A stretch of DNA of 64,000 bases from NCBI RefSeq assembly GCF_018687715.1, contig NC_056760.1:6423501-6487500 (forward strand). The letters run 5' to 3'. Within the stretch, counting starts at the first letter, position 1, and the number at the start of each line of letters is the position of its first letter. This DNA is from Carya illinoinensis (Eukaryota > Streptophyta > Magnoliopsida > Fagales > Juglandaceae). The notes below the pieces were generated by a model. The model was not told the origin of the DNA, did no database searches, and saw nothing but the letters and a program-made list of their open reading frames with translations. Made by a program: the position numbers and the translations under genes. This document shows positions 1 to 12,318 of this stretch, in pieces.

Positions 1-540
1 GATTCCTCGGGATCAAGTTGTGGCCACTTGAAATGGCTGGCCTTTTGTTTTGCTAACTTAAATACGGATGAAAAATTAACTACCTCTTCTTTCGTTATCC
101 TCTTGGGCATAAACTGCACTACGGCCCCATGCGGTTGGTCCCCATGAGTTGGTTCTTCCCATCTGAAAACCTGAAACTTTATAGATTAACCATCTTTTTG
201 GTTGTGTTGATATGATCACTAGAGATTTCTCGATGTCTCTAATCATCTCATCGACAATAGGGAATCCAAATTTTTTCAATGAACTCATCAAGGTGATAGA
301 ATCCTCTAGATCTTTAGCGTGCAAGTCGTTTCTTGATACTTCTCCACAACATTATTCTTGAGAGTAATGAGGTTGGGCACTACATTTTGAGTATGCTGCT
401 GAACATAGAAAAGCCCAACTGAGGGTTCATTTGCAATGTATTTAATCGTCTCTGCCAAGCATTCCGTTATCTCCACAAAGCCATCAACAGTGGAGAGAAC
501 CCATGCATCTTTTCCAAGGCAAAGGGCAGTTCACCACTGG
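1..540 (-). pseudogene. BORCS8/MEF2BNB-like protein, frame-broken intronless copy
   Basis: Read on the minus strand, this stretch carries almost a whole small protein in pieces. An upstream piece (SGELPFALEKMHGFSP) is followed after a 1-base break by VDGFVEITECLAETIKYIAN and EPSVGLFYVQQH. A second break near position 325 then leads to HAKDLEDSITLMSSLKKFGF and on to SGFQMGRTNSWGP. A third break near position 75 leads to SSVFKLAKQKASHFKWPQLD, which runs off the window edge. The ANEPSVxLxxxQxH block resembles the BORCS8 (MEF2BNB) family, a subunit of a lysosome-positioning complex in animals; that naming is from memory. Coding-like sequence runs unbroken across about 500 bp, with no intron but at least three frame shifts. 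This fits a decayed retrocopy. A sequencing problem is less likely because three shifts would be needed. Family name moderately sure; broken state well supported. Confidence 0.55.
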
Positions 541-2580
541 TTTTTTTGAGAAGCTACAAAAACAAATGCATTTCAAGTAGGGATAGCAAGAAAGTGAAAG
601 GAAAATAACAAGAACAGATATTAAGTTAGTAGCTTTATCCATAAACAATTTGGATCTATTTCTGAGACCTAAAAAGATTAATCTGTCCTCCATGAATATA
701 CAGATTTGTTTCTTCCGTTCGAATTAATAGTTTGTACGTGTTCCAGACAACAATACAAACAAATCCAAGACCCCAAGTGATCATCACATGCCAATATTCT
801 GACACTTCCTACATCAATCACTTCGATTTCATCTCTTTCACACAAAGACCGCTCATCTTAGCATATATTTATCAAAAAAAAGATGCAAGGAAAAATATTT
901 ATCTTTATAATTTTAAATTCAGCACTACATAAAATTTTGCTTTGAAACCTCCGATTTGAAAAGGGCCAAACCGCTAAGATTATGCATTTAAATTGATACC
1001 CACCTGGAAATCTTACAGAAATATTTACTCAGTTCTGGAAAAATTGGTTTTTACCATTCCTTGGATTGATGGAGCATAAAAGCCGACAGATTTTAAAGCA
1101 AATCTAACAAAATTGGCAATGGAAAAGTAAGGGACTGAGGGATGCCACTTGGGGACTTATCTCTTTGGGAAGGCTAAGGTTCGGGAGGGCTAAGGTCGTG
1201 GTGGGGGGGAGGGTTGAGGTCGTGCTTGGCTGACGTTTGTGGCTATGCTTGGCTTCGAGGGCTGAGGTTTGGGAGGGTTGGGGGAGAGAATGGGCGAGAC
1301 ACAGGGGTAAGGGGTGGGGGAGAGGATAGGCGAGACGCAAGGGTGGGGGTGGGAGGGAAGGATGGGCGAGACGCGCGGAGAGAATGGGAGCTTTCGAATT
1401 TCAAATGGGTGAAACTAGAGAGAGAGGAACGTGCAACTATACAGGGACAAAAATGAAAATTTACTTGGGCCACGTAAGGTGTGCTCCTGCTGCTGCCGAA
1501 TAGTGGCTGATGTCAAGATTTTTCCTTCAATTAAATATTAAGAATAAGAGTAATATTATATAGCAGCTACTGTAGCAATGCACACAGTGCACACCTTACG
1601 TTGCTGCTGTTTTTTTTTTTTCTTGTTTCCTTAGCGTTTTGTTTGTTGTACACGGTTGATTTGCTTTTTGGCTTTTCTTCCTTCCCCCACTCGCATTTGT
1701 CCCATGAACTTGCCCGCCACTATCGTGTATCACCTTCCTCTACCCAATGCCACCCGACGAAGCCGTCTCTCTGTTCAGCGACACCGAGCGACATTCCTCC
1801 ATTTGCTACCGCCACTCCCAGAGTGCCCCTCCGACAAAGCAAACCAGATTAACATCCTGCGAAGACTCCCTGCTCCCCAGTCGCCAAGCAAGCCACGTCG
1901 CTTTTGACCTCTACCCAATGCCACCCCGTGATGCCTTTCCTCTCTTCAGCGCCAAATAGTAACTGATCTCAAGATTATTTCAATTATTAAAGCCGAACAA
2001 TAAACGAGAGAGCTGCTGTACGCATACAGACCTGCAGGGTCAATTTTAAATTAGGAAGAGAAACCCCCGGATTTTAAAATCCAATTTTCAGATAATTGTC
2101 CCTCGAAATCCAAAGAAAACATGTACAAATTCAAAGCATTTGGACGTTAAAATTACAAGAATATTATATACTCGACCTCTCGAATTCACAAATTAATTAA
2201 ATTAGGGCCTTGGCTAATTAATTAGCTCACGTACGTCCATTCATTGAAAATAAGTAGGGGTTAATATTAAATTAATGTTTGTGAACTAATTTGAGCAGAA
2301 AGGCAAGGCCTGCATCGATTATAGAATTAACGTACGGCCTTCGAAGTTGATCTCATTAACTATCGATCATCCACCACCTCCATTTTCCCCACTCGATGAC
2401 GACGACGACGATGGTAATTTTATATCATGAGGTTTCTTGATTTTGCTACGTTCGTACGTACCAGTAATGAGCCGTTCCAATAGTTCTAAAATCAGAATTT
2501 AATCTTCAATAAATTATGCGATTAGAATCTAGTATAAATAACTATTATAATATTGCATGTTCTCACCACATGTCCATCCC
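541..2580. other. Intergenic DNA with degenerate direct and inverted repeats
   Basis: No gene is recognisable. The open frames at 1100-1480 and 1600-1960 are low-complexity G- or C-rich readings without a domain. A 43-bp unit occurs twice (1738-1780 and 1909-1951). A second direct repeat pair, with a core near AATAGTrrCTGATsTCAAGA, sits at about 1500-1530 and 1956-1985. An 11-bp perfect inverted repeat (CGTAAGGTGTG) sits at 1473-1483 and 1590-1600. Together these suggest an old rearranged transposable element. Confidence 0.4.
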
Positions 2581-2766
2581 TGTTTGGACACACAGTTGAT
2601 ATCAACTCATCTCATCTAATCATTACAACATTTTCAAATTTTCACACAAATATAATAAACAATTCAATTTTTTAAAATTATAAAACAATAATAATATTAA
2701 AAAATAATATTCTAATAATATTTTATTCAACTTTCATCTCATCTCAATTCACTATCCAAACCTCAC
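2581..2766. repeat. MITE-like AT-rich element, copy A
   Basis: Short AT-rich element with imperfect terminal inverted repeats: TGTTTGGA at the left, TATCCAAACC at the right. CATCTCATCT-type motifs lie just inside both ends, and the core is of the type TTATAAAACAATAATAATATT. It has no coding capacity. The same layout recurs at 12127, 17597, 32052, 32249, 52361 and 54172, in either orientation. This supports a dispersed MITE-like family; the superfamily cannot be assigned by eye. Confidence 0.6.
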
Positions 2767-4530
2767 AATCTCTTTAACTAATTCCCTCTAGAAGTGAGAA
2801 AGAGAGAAAAAGAACATAAAACTATATGCAGCCAAGATTGAAGTACAAAATTTAAAGAGAACACCTCACCTTTGAAAGCATATATATGCAATGGGGCCTG
2901 CATGCAGTGAAATGTACTGTGTGCCGGACTATAGTACTGAGAGGTTGACGTAGATCGAATATTTGAAGAGGAACTCAATGGTACATAAGTAGAGAACTAG
3001 TGTCGGTTCTTAGTGGTCGCCTCATTTTTGAGAGAAAAGTTGGTGCCTAAGTGGGGATGGTCGTGTTGAAGTTTCCCTCTCATGTGTCGTGTGATATACT
3101 TTTGTTGTTTTAAGAAGTTTTAAAATTAGGTTTGCATAATGTTTGGAATGGGAGTATAAGAGAGCTGTTGAAATTGATGAACTTGACCAATTTTGACGCC
3201 ATGTCTGGTTTGTTTCTCAACTCTTAGGCAATACATATTAAGTTCATCAGATCCCACCTTATGTCCATCCGGCATCCAAATTGTAAGTTTCTTCATTTAG
3301 TTCCTGGGGTTAAAGAAGCAGGTCTTGCACAAACAGAAAGCAATATTGGTCAAAGGCCATACTCACTCCAGATAGTCTAATTAAAAGCATTAGAAAACTG
3401 GTAAAAGTAAATGGCACGATTAATTATAAATGACACTTACAAACACTAGTCAATTACTTTTAGCTGACAAAATAATATGCACAATACTAGAGTTTGTCTA
3501 ACATTGAAATATCCCAATTAGAAAACAGAGGATTAAAAATCAACATGTTAACCACAAGAAACTTATGCATGACCCAACCAACCGTGCTCTTATTACAGAG
3601 AAGCTTAAATTACATGCATAGAAACAATAATGTCCACTTGAATGTGTTTTTGTTACTATATCTTTGACTTATTTCTAATAATTGACTCATTATTCCTTGA
3701 CGTAGCTTCTAATTGGCCAAGTAGACAACAAAATTGTCAAGCCCACTAATCAAGAGCAATACATACCAATCATTTTGTAGTTTAAAAAATGACCCAATTT
3801 ATCAATATTCTTGCAAAGAATGTGCCAGAGTCGGAGCACAGCACCAAGGTCATGGACTTAAGGCCACTGCTCTATAACAGTATTTAGGGGGCGGCTTATT
3901 CTCATGTATAGTGAGTGCACCACCTAGTATGTAGTTACAAACAATGAAACCACTCATCAAAAGTATTATTGATTTTATAAAGCAGGTTTCCCTATATGCG
4001 TCACTAAAATATACATGAAGCATGTTTTAAATATTTGCCAACAATCATAACTTTCCATCCATGGTAGTCAATACCAAACCAAAGATGCTAGAAAACAGAA
4101 CAATGGTACCAGTAAATTGTGGAATTTACAAAATTTACTGATTTGCTAACATTCTAGCTCAAAGATTCTCCTGTAATTACAGGGTTAACTCTGAGCGGTT
4201 AATAATACTATGAGGAATGATATAGTTGGCACCAAATGATCTCCATATGATTCTGCACAGAAAGTGTCACCACATCCAGCAGAAAGGTGCAACTTTCTAC
4301 CTCAAAATGGAAACTGATTTCTCCACATGTTTTTGAAGCATGGACTCAACTCTTATAGTAAAGACAAGTGTTTACTTTTAATCTTTTAGAGATATGTTGA
4401 TCCCTCAAAAATACTTAATGTCGCTCTATGAGGCAAATTCAGTATTTACGACAAAATGAATATTAATACCAACAAAGGCAGCAAAACAGTTCATGGAGCC
4501 GCCAGAACCATTTTCTTAATTATATGTTAA
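2767..4530. other. Intergenic DNA, nothing recognised
   Basis: AT-rich sequence without a recognisable gene, RNA or repeat boundary on either strand. The minus-strand frame at 2778-2978 has no domain and is probably chance. Confidence 0.4.
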
Positions 4531-5170
4531 AAATTTTTTTTGATGAATAAACAAATTTTATTAATCAAGTAGCAAAAGCCAGTATTACAAATAGACAAGA
4601 TGCCCTAACTAGGTAGGCACAATAGAGACAAGGAACTCGTGAAGGGCCATGCCATTGAAGTCAACAGCAATAGCCCAACTACATAATGTTCTAAAAAATA
4701 AAGCTCTAAGCTCCTCCATCGATCTCGCCTGGTCTTCAAAAGTCCTCTCGTTGCGCTCCTGCCACAAACACCACATAATGCAAAGAGGGATCATCTTCCA
4801 TATAGCTTTAATAGGTTGCCGACCTCTCAAGCTTGCCCAACAAGATAAGGCTGCCTCCACTGTTTTTGGCATGACCCAAGCCATATCTAGTCGTCCAAAT
4901 ACTTCGTTCCAGAGACTCCTTGCTGTATCGCAATGCAAGAGAAGGTGCTCCACTGACTCACCAGCTCCTTTACACATGCAACACCAGTCCGCAATAATAA
5001 TCCTCATTTTCCTCAAATTGTCTGTGGTCAGTATCTTACCTAAAGAGGCTGTCCATACAAAGAATAACACTTTTGGAGGGGCCTTGTGGCGCCATATCTT
5101 TCTCCAAGGAAACTATTTAGGTATAAAAATATCAGACTTTAATGAAGTTCAACTACGAACAAGCCACTAA
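4531..5170 (-). mobile_element. L1-type LINE, 5'-truncated 3' end (zf-RVT region)
   Basis: The minus strand is open from 5112 to the stop at 4609. It encodes the C-terminal end of a plant L1-type LINE ORF2: FPWRKIWRHKAPPKV, then a zf-RVT-like domain with WCCMCKGAGESVEHLLLHC, then WKMIPLCIMWCLWQERNERT. In a live element this follows the reverse transcriptase. The 3' tail (TTATTCATCAAAAAAAA on the minus strand) ends at about 4536 in a short A-run. The in-frame TAG at 5113-5115 and loss of similarity beyond about 5160 mark a 5' truncation, the usual result of incomplete target-primed reverse transcription. The remaining part is unusually well preserved, so it may be a fairly recent insertion. 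It cannot move by itself. Confidence 0.8.
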
Positions 5171-8100
5171 AGGGAAGGATAAGAACAGGTTACACCCTTG
5201 TAGAGAACAAGAACTATGAGACAAGATGTAAGTTCCAAACCAAGCCCTTATCTTAGAGTAAAAGAGTATGGCTATAGCCTATTGCATAAAAGAAAGGGCC
5301 GAAGGCCATGGCCTGTTTGCTTGTCACAAGCTCACAGTTCGTTTGCATGTCTGTTGTCATAAACATGTACTGCTATCCATCTAACCAGACATTGATGAAA
5401 CAAGATTAAGCCAATAATCGAGATCAATAATGGAATAGAACCCATATATAGCTGACAAAATAACGGTTTTGCATTTTTTTTAAACAACTTTATCTGCATG
5501 TAAAGATTGATAGTCTTTACTGATAATTACAGACAAAATCTCCATTTCTGAAACAATCAGACTTGACTTAGAAAGTTGGGAAAAATAGGAAAAACAATTA
5601 TAGAACAACCATGACATTGACTGGACATAAATTTTCAACAATTATCATTGTCATTACTATGCACAACCGCTCCTAGAATAATATCAAAATGAAATGGCAA
5701 TAATTCACAACTTCCCTAAGAGTAAGAGATTTTTTAGACTACCATTCTTTTCATCTTTTATATTTAGAACTTCCATCTCACAAACACAAAGCAAGTGCAT
5801 ATCATTAAAACATTTTGCAATAAAGTACCTTATGGAAACCCTTAAGGTAACAAAAACACAAGTTTGACAGGAAATAAGAGACACAGTGTCCTCTACAAAT
5901 GGTTTAAACATGAGACCTACTTGGAAAGGAAATCAAGCATAAAACTACCAGAATGATGAAAATTAAGAAAGCAACTTATTTTGTTGGATGATACCATTAA
6001 TGAAATGAATAAAACCTTACTAGAAAGCACGGTATCATGTACCATTGATGCCAAGTACTCACACAACAAGAAGGGGATTTTCTCTTTGCAGCATTCTGAT
6101 AAGGAATTTTTTCCATGGTTGTCAACAAGCTAGAATCATGGAATCACTGAATTTCTATTTTGAAACTACAAGTATTTCTAGGATCATGTAAGAAGAAAAA
6201 AGGAAAGAAAAACTTCATAACTGAGGTGTGAGGGATGGATTTCTGAATAGACTCTGAGACAACTTCACTTTATATAGAGGTGATAAAGTGGTCTACTAAG
6301 ATGCATGCAACCAAAGAGGCCAAGGTGACAACACCTGCCCTAGGTGGTTAAATAGCTGCCAGTCGTCAAATATGTAACGCTAAACCTGTTAGGCATCGTG
6401 GCAAAAACTTTCGCTCTAAAACAATAAAGTAGATAAGGCGGAATCAATTCATTACTCAGTTCTGTTTTTCAATTAATACTTATAAAATAGAATTAAAAAT
6501 TAATTCCTGGCAAGAATGCAAATTTAAAGCCACATCCTACTCACAGAAACTGAAGGACATCTGACCATCCAGTTGGCTATCCTTGGCTTGAGCAAAACTA
6601 ACATCATCTTCATTTATAAAGAGCTAATCAATTGCTCTTCATAAGTATAAGAGAAATAGAGCAGAACACTTACGTTCTTTTATAAGGAATTGATGTCTAT
6701 TTTTTCTTTATTTTTATTTATTTTATTGCTCATGTCAAAAGTAGAGTTCATTGTGCATACTTCCTCAAAAACCTCAGAATTATTATGGAAAAAGATTGAT
6801 GATACAGGTCCAATGGTTGTGAAGTTCTAGCTACTAGTGTTTAGAATAAAAGATTGGTCACCGGGATATCAAACAAGAAAAAATGAAATTGATAATTTTA
6901 TGAACTGAAGAAGAAGAAAGAGACCTAAGTATATACTTTCCCAAGTAAATGTTAGAGCTTACAGCTCTGATCAATTCAATGTTTTTATAATAACTGGGAG
7001 GAAATGCATAATTTTGACTGAACAAATTTGTTCAACTCAGAATTGCATTCATAATCTGTGACAAGCCTAAGTTTGAACACATAACCCAATCAAGCTTGAC
7101 TCAAAGTTGTCCTAAGAGGGTGAGGCAGGGTTAATCCACTACCACATTTAATAACAATGTCTGTGATAATATAAAACCCCGGACGTATGAACCATGCTGT
7201 GTTTTTATCTAGGCTGCTCAACATTTCTTTGTCACCCTTAAAAGGTAACCACAAAAGTAAAAATGGTATTTCAGCCTTCCAGTTTTACAAGCCAGATTTT
7301 AAGAAAATATTGTGCAAAAACCAACAAACACAATGGATAACTTGAACAACAGAGAGCATCTACTTATTTAGAAATTCCAGCCGAAAGCCCTCATTATAAG
7401 TTCAAATGGGAAGAAATATGACAATACATCTGGACCAAAGTCAATTACAGTGAGCCATCACTGAAGACACGAAGCACCACGCTTGTGCAACCTTTTCGTT
7501 ATTCAGCCATTGATAAACATAAATGATGGATGATTACAAGACAAAAACACACTACACACATTGTGTAATTGGACTTAATCATAATCATGGCTTCCTGCAA
7601 TCACCTTTTCACCTAATATACTACCAATGCGGGGCTTTAACACCTGCTCATCCACTACCTTTACATTTAGAATCCAATTCCAATTCTGGTATCACATCTT
7701 TCGGTCTTTCCTTTGTTGCTCAAATCATTCGAAGGACAAAGTAACACTGTGGATCCTACTAAGATAATCCCGAAATCACTCAATCTTTGTTAAGTACCGG
7801 TCATGATTCAAGCGTCGGCCTCTCAAGCATACGCGTAAATTCATGAAAGAAAATAAAATAAAATAAAAACATACTTTAATTAAGCATCCGACTACTAGAC
7901 TAGTATGTGCTCCCAATCCAACAGAGCTCAATTCCAAATTATCGTAGACATACTGAATAGGCAACATTCTACAAGCTTGTTAAGTGTGAAAAATAACGAG
8001 AAATCAAGAGGATGTTGATTCGTTAAACTTTGTCTGTTTCGTGGTGAAAAATGGAGGTACTGCTTGTTACCTGAAAGTGGTCACCCGTCACTAGGTGAAA

Positions 8101-8628
8101 CGGCAGTAGAACTTTGGGAAAGTAGTGGTGCAGCGTATGCAGACAGATACGCTCCTCTCATTCTGCGTTGAAAGTGAAACCGTCGCACAAACTGACGAAA
8201 GTCCAACTTAGCCGGCCCGGCCTTTTGAATTGCGTGTCTTAATTAATTATTTGTCCTTTCATTATTTTCTAAATAACATTAAATATTTAATAAATAAATT
8301 AAAAATAATACCCACTTTCTCAAATCCAAACAGTCGTCAGTTTGAAATTGTTGGGTTGTCCAAGACAGAATCGGGCCTTCCGAATTGGAAACAAAAAATG
8401 GGCCTCAGCCTCGGCTTTAAAACAAGCAAAAAAAAAAATTAAAAATTTTATGTCCAGTCACTTTTACGTATTTTTTTTATATAATTTATTGATATGATTA
8501 ATTGTATATTAAAAAATTTATTGTAATTAATTATATCAGTAGAATGTATAAAAAATATGTAAAAGTGACTATATACAGCATTACTCTAAAAAATTATGCT
8601 TAAACAAACTCAACTAAACTCAAACTGG
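5171..8628. other. Intergenic DNA; possible untranslated first exon near 8060-8220
   Basis: No coding gene is recognised. The segment 8040-8220 is less AT-rich than its surroundings. On the minus strand it contains a possible splice donor (TTTCAG followed by GTAACAAG, about 8070-8080), so it could be a non-coding first exon or promoter-proximal region of a leftward transcript. No matching coding exons were found to the left. The rest is AT-rich without recognised features. Confidence 0.3.
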
Positions 8629-8805
8629 TGTTACAGGCATAGCCCGTGGGCCTTGGTCTAGTTTTTATTCAGTTGATAGTTATGGGTCTTGTGAGTCTGA
8701 ATGTTGATCTAGTCCAGTTATTGAGTCGGTCCATTAAGTTTATCTATTCCATAAATTGTTAATCTGTTAATTCAATTGATTGAGTCTTTGGTGTCTATTG
8801 TTGAT
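8629..8805 (+). repeat. Left LTR fragment of Ty3/gypsy element
   Basis: Begins TGTTACAGGC and matches the start of the right LTR (11159 onward) through GTGAGTCTGAA, TCCATTAAGTTTAT and TTTGGTGTCT. Similarity stops at TTGTTGAT (about 8805), after which the sequence runs straight into reverse transcriptase coding DNA. Leader, gag and protease are therefore missing. Confidence 0.65.
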
Positions 8806-11158
8806 GAATTAGTTGATGAACTCCATGGGGCTTCGGTGTTTTCAAAATTGAATCTTAGATCTGGTTATTATCAAATATGAGTCCTTCCTAGTGACATTTC
8901 AAAAATAGCATTTCACACTCATGATGGTCACTGCGAATTTTTGGTTATTTTGGTCTCACAAATGCACCGGCCACATTTCAAAACTTAATGAATGCTATTT
9001 TCCATCCATTTTTTAGAAAATTCTTAATAATTTTCCTCGATGATATACTCATCTATAGTAAAACCTTTGGCGATCATGTGCTAAAGTTAGTGTTTGAGGT
9101 TTTGCATAAACATCAATTATATGCAAAAGAAAAAAAATCAAGTGTTGTTTCGGGTGTGCTAAAATTGACTACTTCAGCCACCTGATCTCTAAAAATGGTG
9201 TTCGAGCTAATCCTTCAAAAATAGAATCTACGCTTAACTAGCTCTTCCCAACTACTCTTAAAACCCTACGTGGGTTTCTATGTCCTATAGGTTATTATAG
9301 AAAATTCATAAAAAGGTTATGGTCTTATTGCAGCCCCACTTACAACTATTGTTCAAAAGAATTCTTTCCACTGGTCAATAGAGATAAAAAATCCATTTCA
9401 GGCCCTCAAAAAAGCTATGACCTCACCCTCAGTTTTAGCACTCCTTGATTTTACTAAACCTTTCACCATTCAATGTGATGCATCAGGTTGTAGCATTGGA
9501 GAAGTGCTTTTGCGACAAGGAAGGCCCATTACATTCATGAGCCAAGCTTTAAAGGAAAGGGCACTCAACCTCTCAACATCTGAGAAGGAATTATTAGCAT
9601 TGGTTCTGGTTGTAAAGAAGTGGTGAGAATATGTTCTTAGGCAAAAATTTGTAGTGCAAGCTGATCAATCAAGTTTAAAATATTTGTTGGATCAACATGT
9701 GGGCACCCCAACACAATAAATGTGGCTAATTAAATTGTTGGGGTATGATTTTGAGGTTCATTATAAAAAGGAAAAAGAAAATTGTGTGGCTGATGTGCTG
9801 TCAAGGAAATATGAAGGGGAGCTATTTGCTTTGACCACACTAATGGCTACTTGTTTGGCTTAATTAAAATCTGACTATGTTACTTCTGCTGAATTGATTG
9901 CTCTACAGGAATAATTTGAAAAGGGTTTGCTTGACCAAAAAAAGTATACTAAAAAAGATAGACTTCTTTTTTACAAGGGCAGAATTTATGTAAGTGTGAA
10001 TACTCCCTTAAAAGATCAATTGATTCAACTTTTCCACTGCAGTCCTCAAGGGGGTCATTCTAGCTTTCACAAGACTCTCCATAGAGTTAAATCAAAATTT
10101 TTTTGCAAGGGGATGCGCAATAATATTAAAAAATTCATTAGAGAATGTGATAACTGCCAACGAAATAAGAGTGAGACTTTTCATACGCCAGCACCCAGGA
10201 CTCCTTCAGCCCTTGCTAATTCCCACTAAGGTATGTCATGATATTTCTATGGATTTTATTAAAGGACTTCCACTGCCTTAGGGTTGTAATGTAATTATGG
10301 TGGTGGTTGATAAGCTATCTAAGTATGCTCATTTTATCTCCCTCACTCATCCATACGCTACCTCTAAAACTGCTCACATTTTTATGGATAATGTATTCAA
10401 ACTCTATGGCATGCCATGCTCAATGATCACAGATTGAGTTCTTATGTTCACTAGCATTTTTTGGAAGGAGTTGTTCAGGCTTCAAGGAACTTCCTTGCAA
10501 CTCAATTCGGTTTATCATCCATAATCAAATGGCCAAACTGAGATTGTCAACAAAAGTGTGGAACAATATTTGCAAAGTTTTGCATGGGATAAGCCTCGAG
10601 ATTGGGCCAAATGGTTGTCCTTGGTCGAATATTGGTACAATATCAATATTCATTCCTCAACTCAACTCACCTCCTTTGAGTCAGTTTACATCTACCCACC
10701 CCCAAGAATCCTACCCTATTGCCCAGACATAACCCAAGTCCAAGCTATTGAAAATGAGCTATGCACAAAAGATGAAATTACTAGGCTACTTCAACACATT
10801 CTCAACTTGGCTCAAGAACATATGAAACGATTTGCATATTTAAAGAGAACAGGGTGAAGTTTTGAAATTGGGGATTGTGTACCTTCGATTACAGCCTTAT
10901 CGCTAACATTCCATGGTTGCTCGTCAAAATTTGAAACTTTCACCACGGTTCTGTGGGCCTTACGAGATTTTGGGCTTTTAAGCAGGAGCTAGAGCATATT
11001 TTAATGAGAAGAATGGTGCAGCGTCGTCGTCATGTGGAAATTGAAGTTCTTATTTACTGGAAAGGGCTCCTAGCATAAGAAGCATCGTGGGTTAATTATC
11101 AAAAGATTGCTTCAAAATTGTTTAACCTTGTGGGCAAGGTCCTCTAAGGGAAAGGGAA
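8806..11158 (+). mobile_element. Decayed Ty3/gypsy pol (RT, RNase H, integrase), non-functional
   Basis: Pol domains follow in gypsy order but are broken by many stops and shifts. Reverse transcriptase: [18 protein letters not shown] at about 8815, FGLTNAPATFQ, then the catalytic stretch FLDDILIYSKTF at about 9035. RNase H: PFTIQCDASGCSIGEVLL with SEKELLALVLVVKKW, 9417-9626. Integrase zinc finger (HHCC): GGHSSFHKTLHRVKSKFF and RECDNCQRNKSE, 9927-10229. Integrase core: MPCSMITD, NGQTEIVNKSVEQYLQSF and WYNINIHSSTQLTSFE, about 10380-10690. C-terminal part: YLRLQPY and LSPRFCGPYEI, then a chromodomain-like remnant (YWKGLLA, EASWVNY) at about 11055. A purine-rich tract (AAGGGAAAGGGAA) directly precedes the right LTR. 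RT to integrase order and the chromodomain-like end place it with chromoviral gypsy elements. It is an old, dead copy. Confidence 0.85.
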
Positions 11159-12100
11159 TGTTACGGGCCTAGCTCATAGGCTGTGGTCCAATTTTTATTC
11201 AGTTAATGGTTATGGGTTTTGTGAGTCTGAAGGTTGGTATGCTCTAGTTATTAAGTCCAGTCCATTAAGTTTATCCATTCAATATGTTGACGTCGTGTTT
11301 CATATGCTTTTAGGCCAGGCCTTCGGCAACTTAGGCATTCGATCTTGAGCCTGCAAACACAGAAATAACTTAGAAGTTCGGCGATCAGGATGACGATCGG
11401 GTGGAGCCTTTGATGTTTAAGTTAGTATAGTTCGAATGAGAGAATTCAAAACTAGTTGTAATAAGCAGAAGTTTAGAGAATCCAACCCCTATTTTGGCTC
11501 ATGTGGGTTGTTTTTATACTTGGGTTTGGGGTCAAATGCACATGCCCTGTGGCTGGGCGGAGGGACGTCTTCTAGAAGCCCCTTCTGTCAGGCTTCATTT
11601 AATATAGTGTGGCCCTATGGTATTGTTTCAGAGTCTAGTCTCGTTGAGAAGGCATGTCTCTTTCCTTCTTCGTCAGGATGGCATTCCGCATCAAGGGTGA
11701 CGATCCATCATTGACCCAGAGGGCCAGATTCTCGAACCTCACTTATACAGGTTGAGAACTTGTGATCGGGCAGCCTGATGGCTCGGTAGGTGTAGGCCTT
11801 TGGGAGCTAACCCTTTGGCATTTGTGAGGATTCTCTCCATTATTGGGTTTGGGCCTATCCCCCGAGGCCTTGGAATAAATCCTCATAACACAATAAATTA
11901 TTAATCGGTTAATTCAATTAACCGAATCTTTGGTGTCTTTTGTTGATAAGTCCAATGTCTTAGGCTCACATAGGGCTTAGCCTTAATTTTAGTTGTTTTT
12001 TTTATTTGGTTGTTTTGATTTGGGTAGTAATGTTCTCGATCTGTTATTGGGTTGGTGCCTTCAAATATTATTAATGAAAAAGTGAAGAAAAATTGCAACA
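11159..12100 (+). repeat. Right LTR of Ty3/gypsy element, split by a nested solo LTR
   Basis: Starts TGTTACGGGC after a polypurine tract. Positions 11159-11280 match the left LTR. The match stops at an inserted 606-bp block and resumes at 11891 (AATAAATTATTAATCGG). The likely end is TTGCAACA at about 12100. Without the insert the LTR would be roughly 330 bp. Confidence 0.6.
11285..11890. mobile_element. Solo LTR nested in gypsy LTR, 5-bp TSD CAATA
   Basis: A 606-bp block begins TGTTGACGTC and ends CCTCATAACA, with the TG...CA ends of an LTR. It is flanked on both sides by CAATA (11280-11284 and 11891-11895), a perfect 5-bp TSD. Removing the block and one CAATA restores continuity with the left copy of the host LTR, which proves it is an insertion. 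No internal region is present, so it is a solo LTR made by LTR-LTR recombination. Frames inside it (for example 11436-11714) have no recognisable product. Confidence 0.8.
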
Positions 12101-12126
12101 TTTTATTTTTTTTAAACGTGGTTCTG

Positions 12127-12318
12127 CTTGATAAGTGAGATGAAAATTTTGAGTTTAAGATAAAATATTAAAATATTATATTTTAATATTATTATTGTTT
12201 TGAAATTTGAAAAAGTTAAATAATTTATTATATTTTGTATGAGAATTTAGAAAAGTTGTAATGATGAAATGAGAATTTTAAATTTGAGATGAAAATTTTT
12301 GTTTACCAAACCGAACTG
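12127..12318. repeat. MITE-like AT-rich element, copy B
   Basis: Carries the family core (TTTTAATATTATTATTG, TTGAAATTTGAAAAAG, TTATTATATTTTGTATGAGA, GTTGTAATGATGAAATGAGA) in the orientation opposite to copy A. The right end TGTTTACCAAACC is the expected terminal motif. Boundaries are approximate. Confidence 0.55.
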
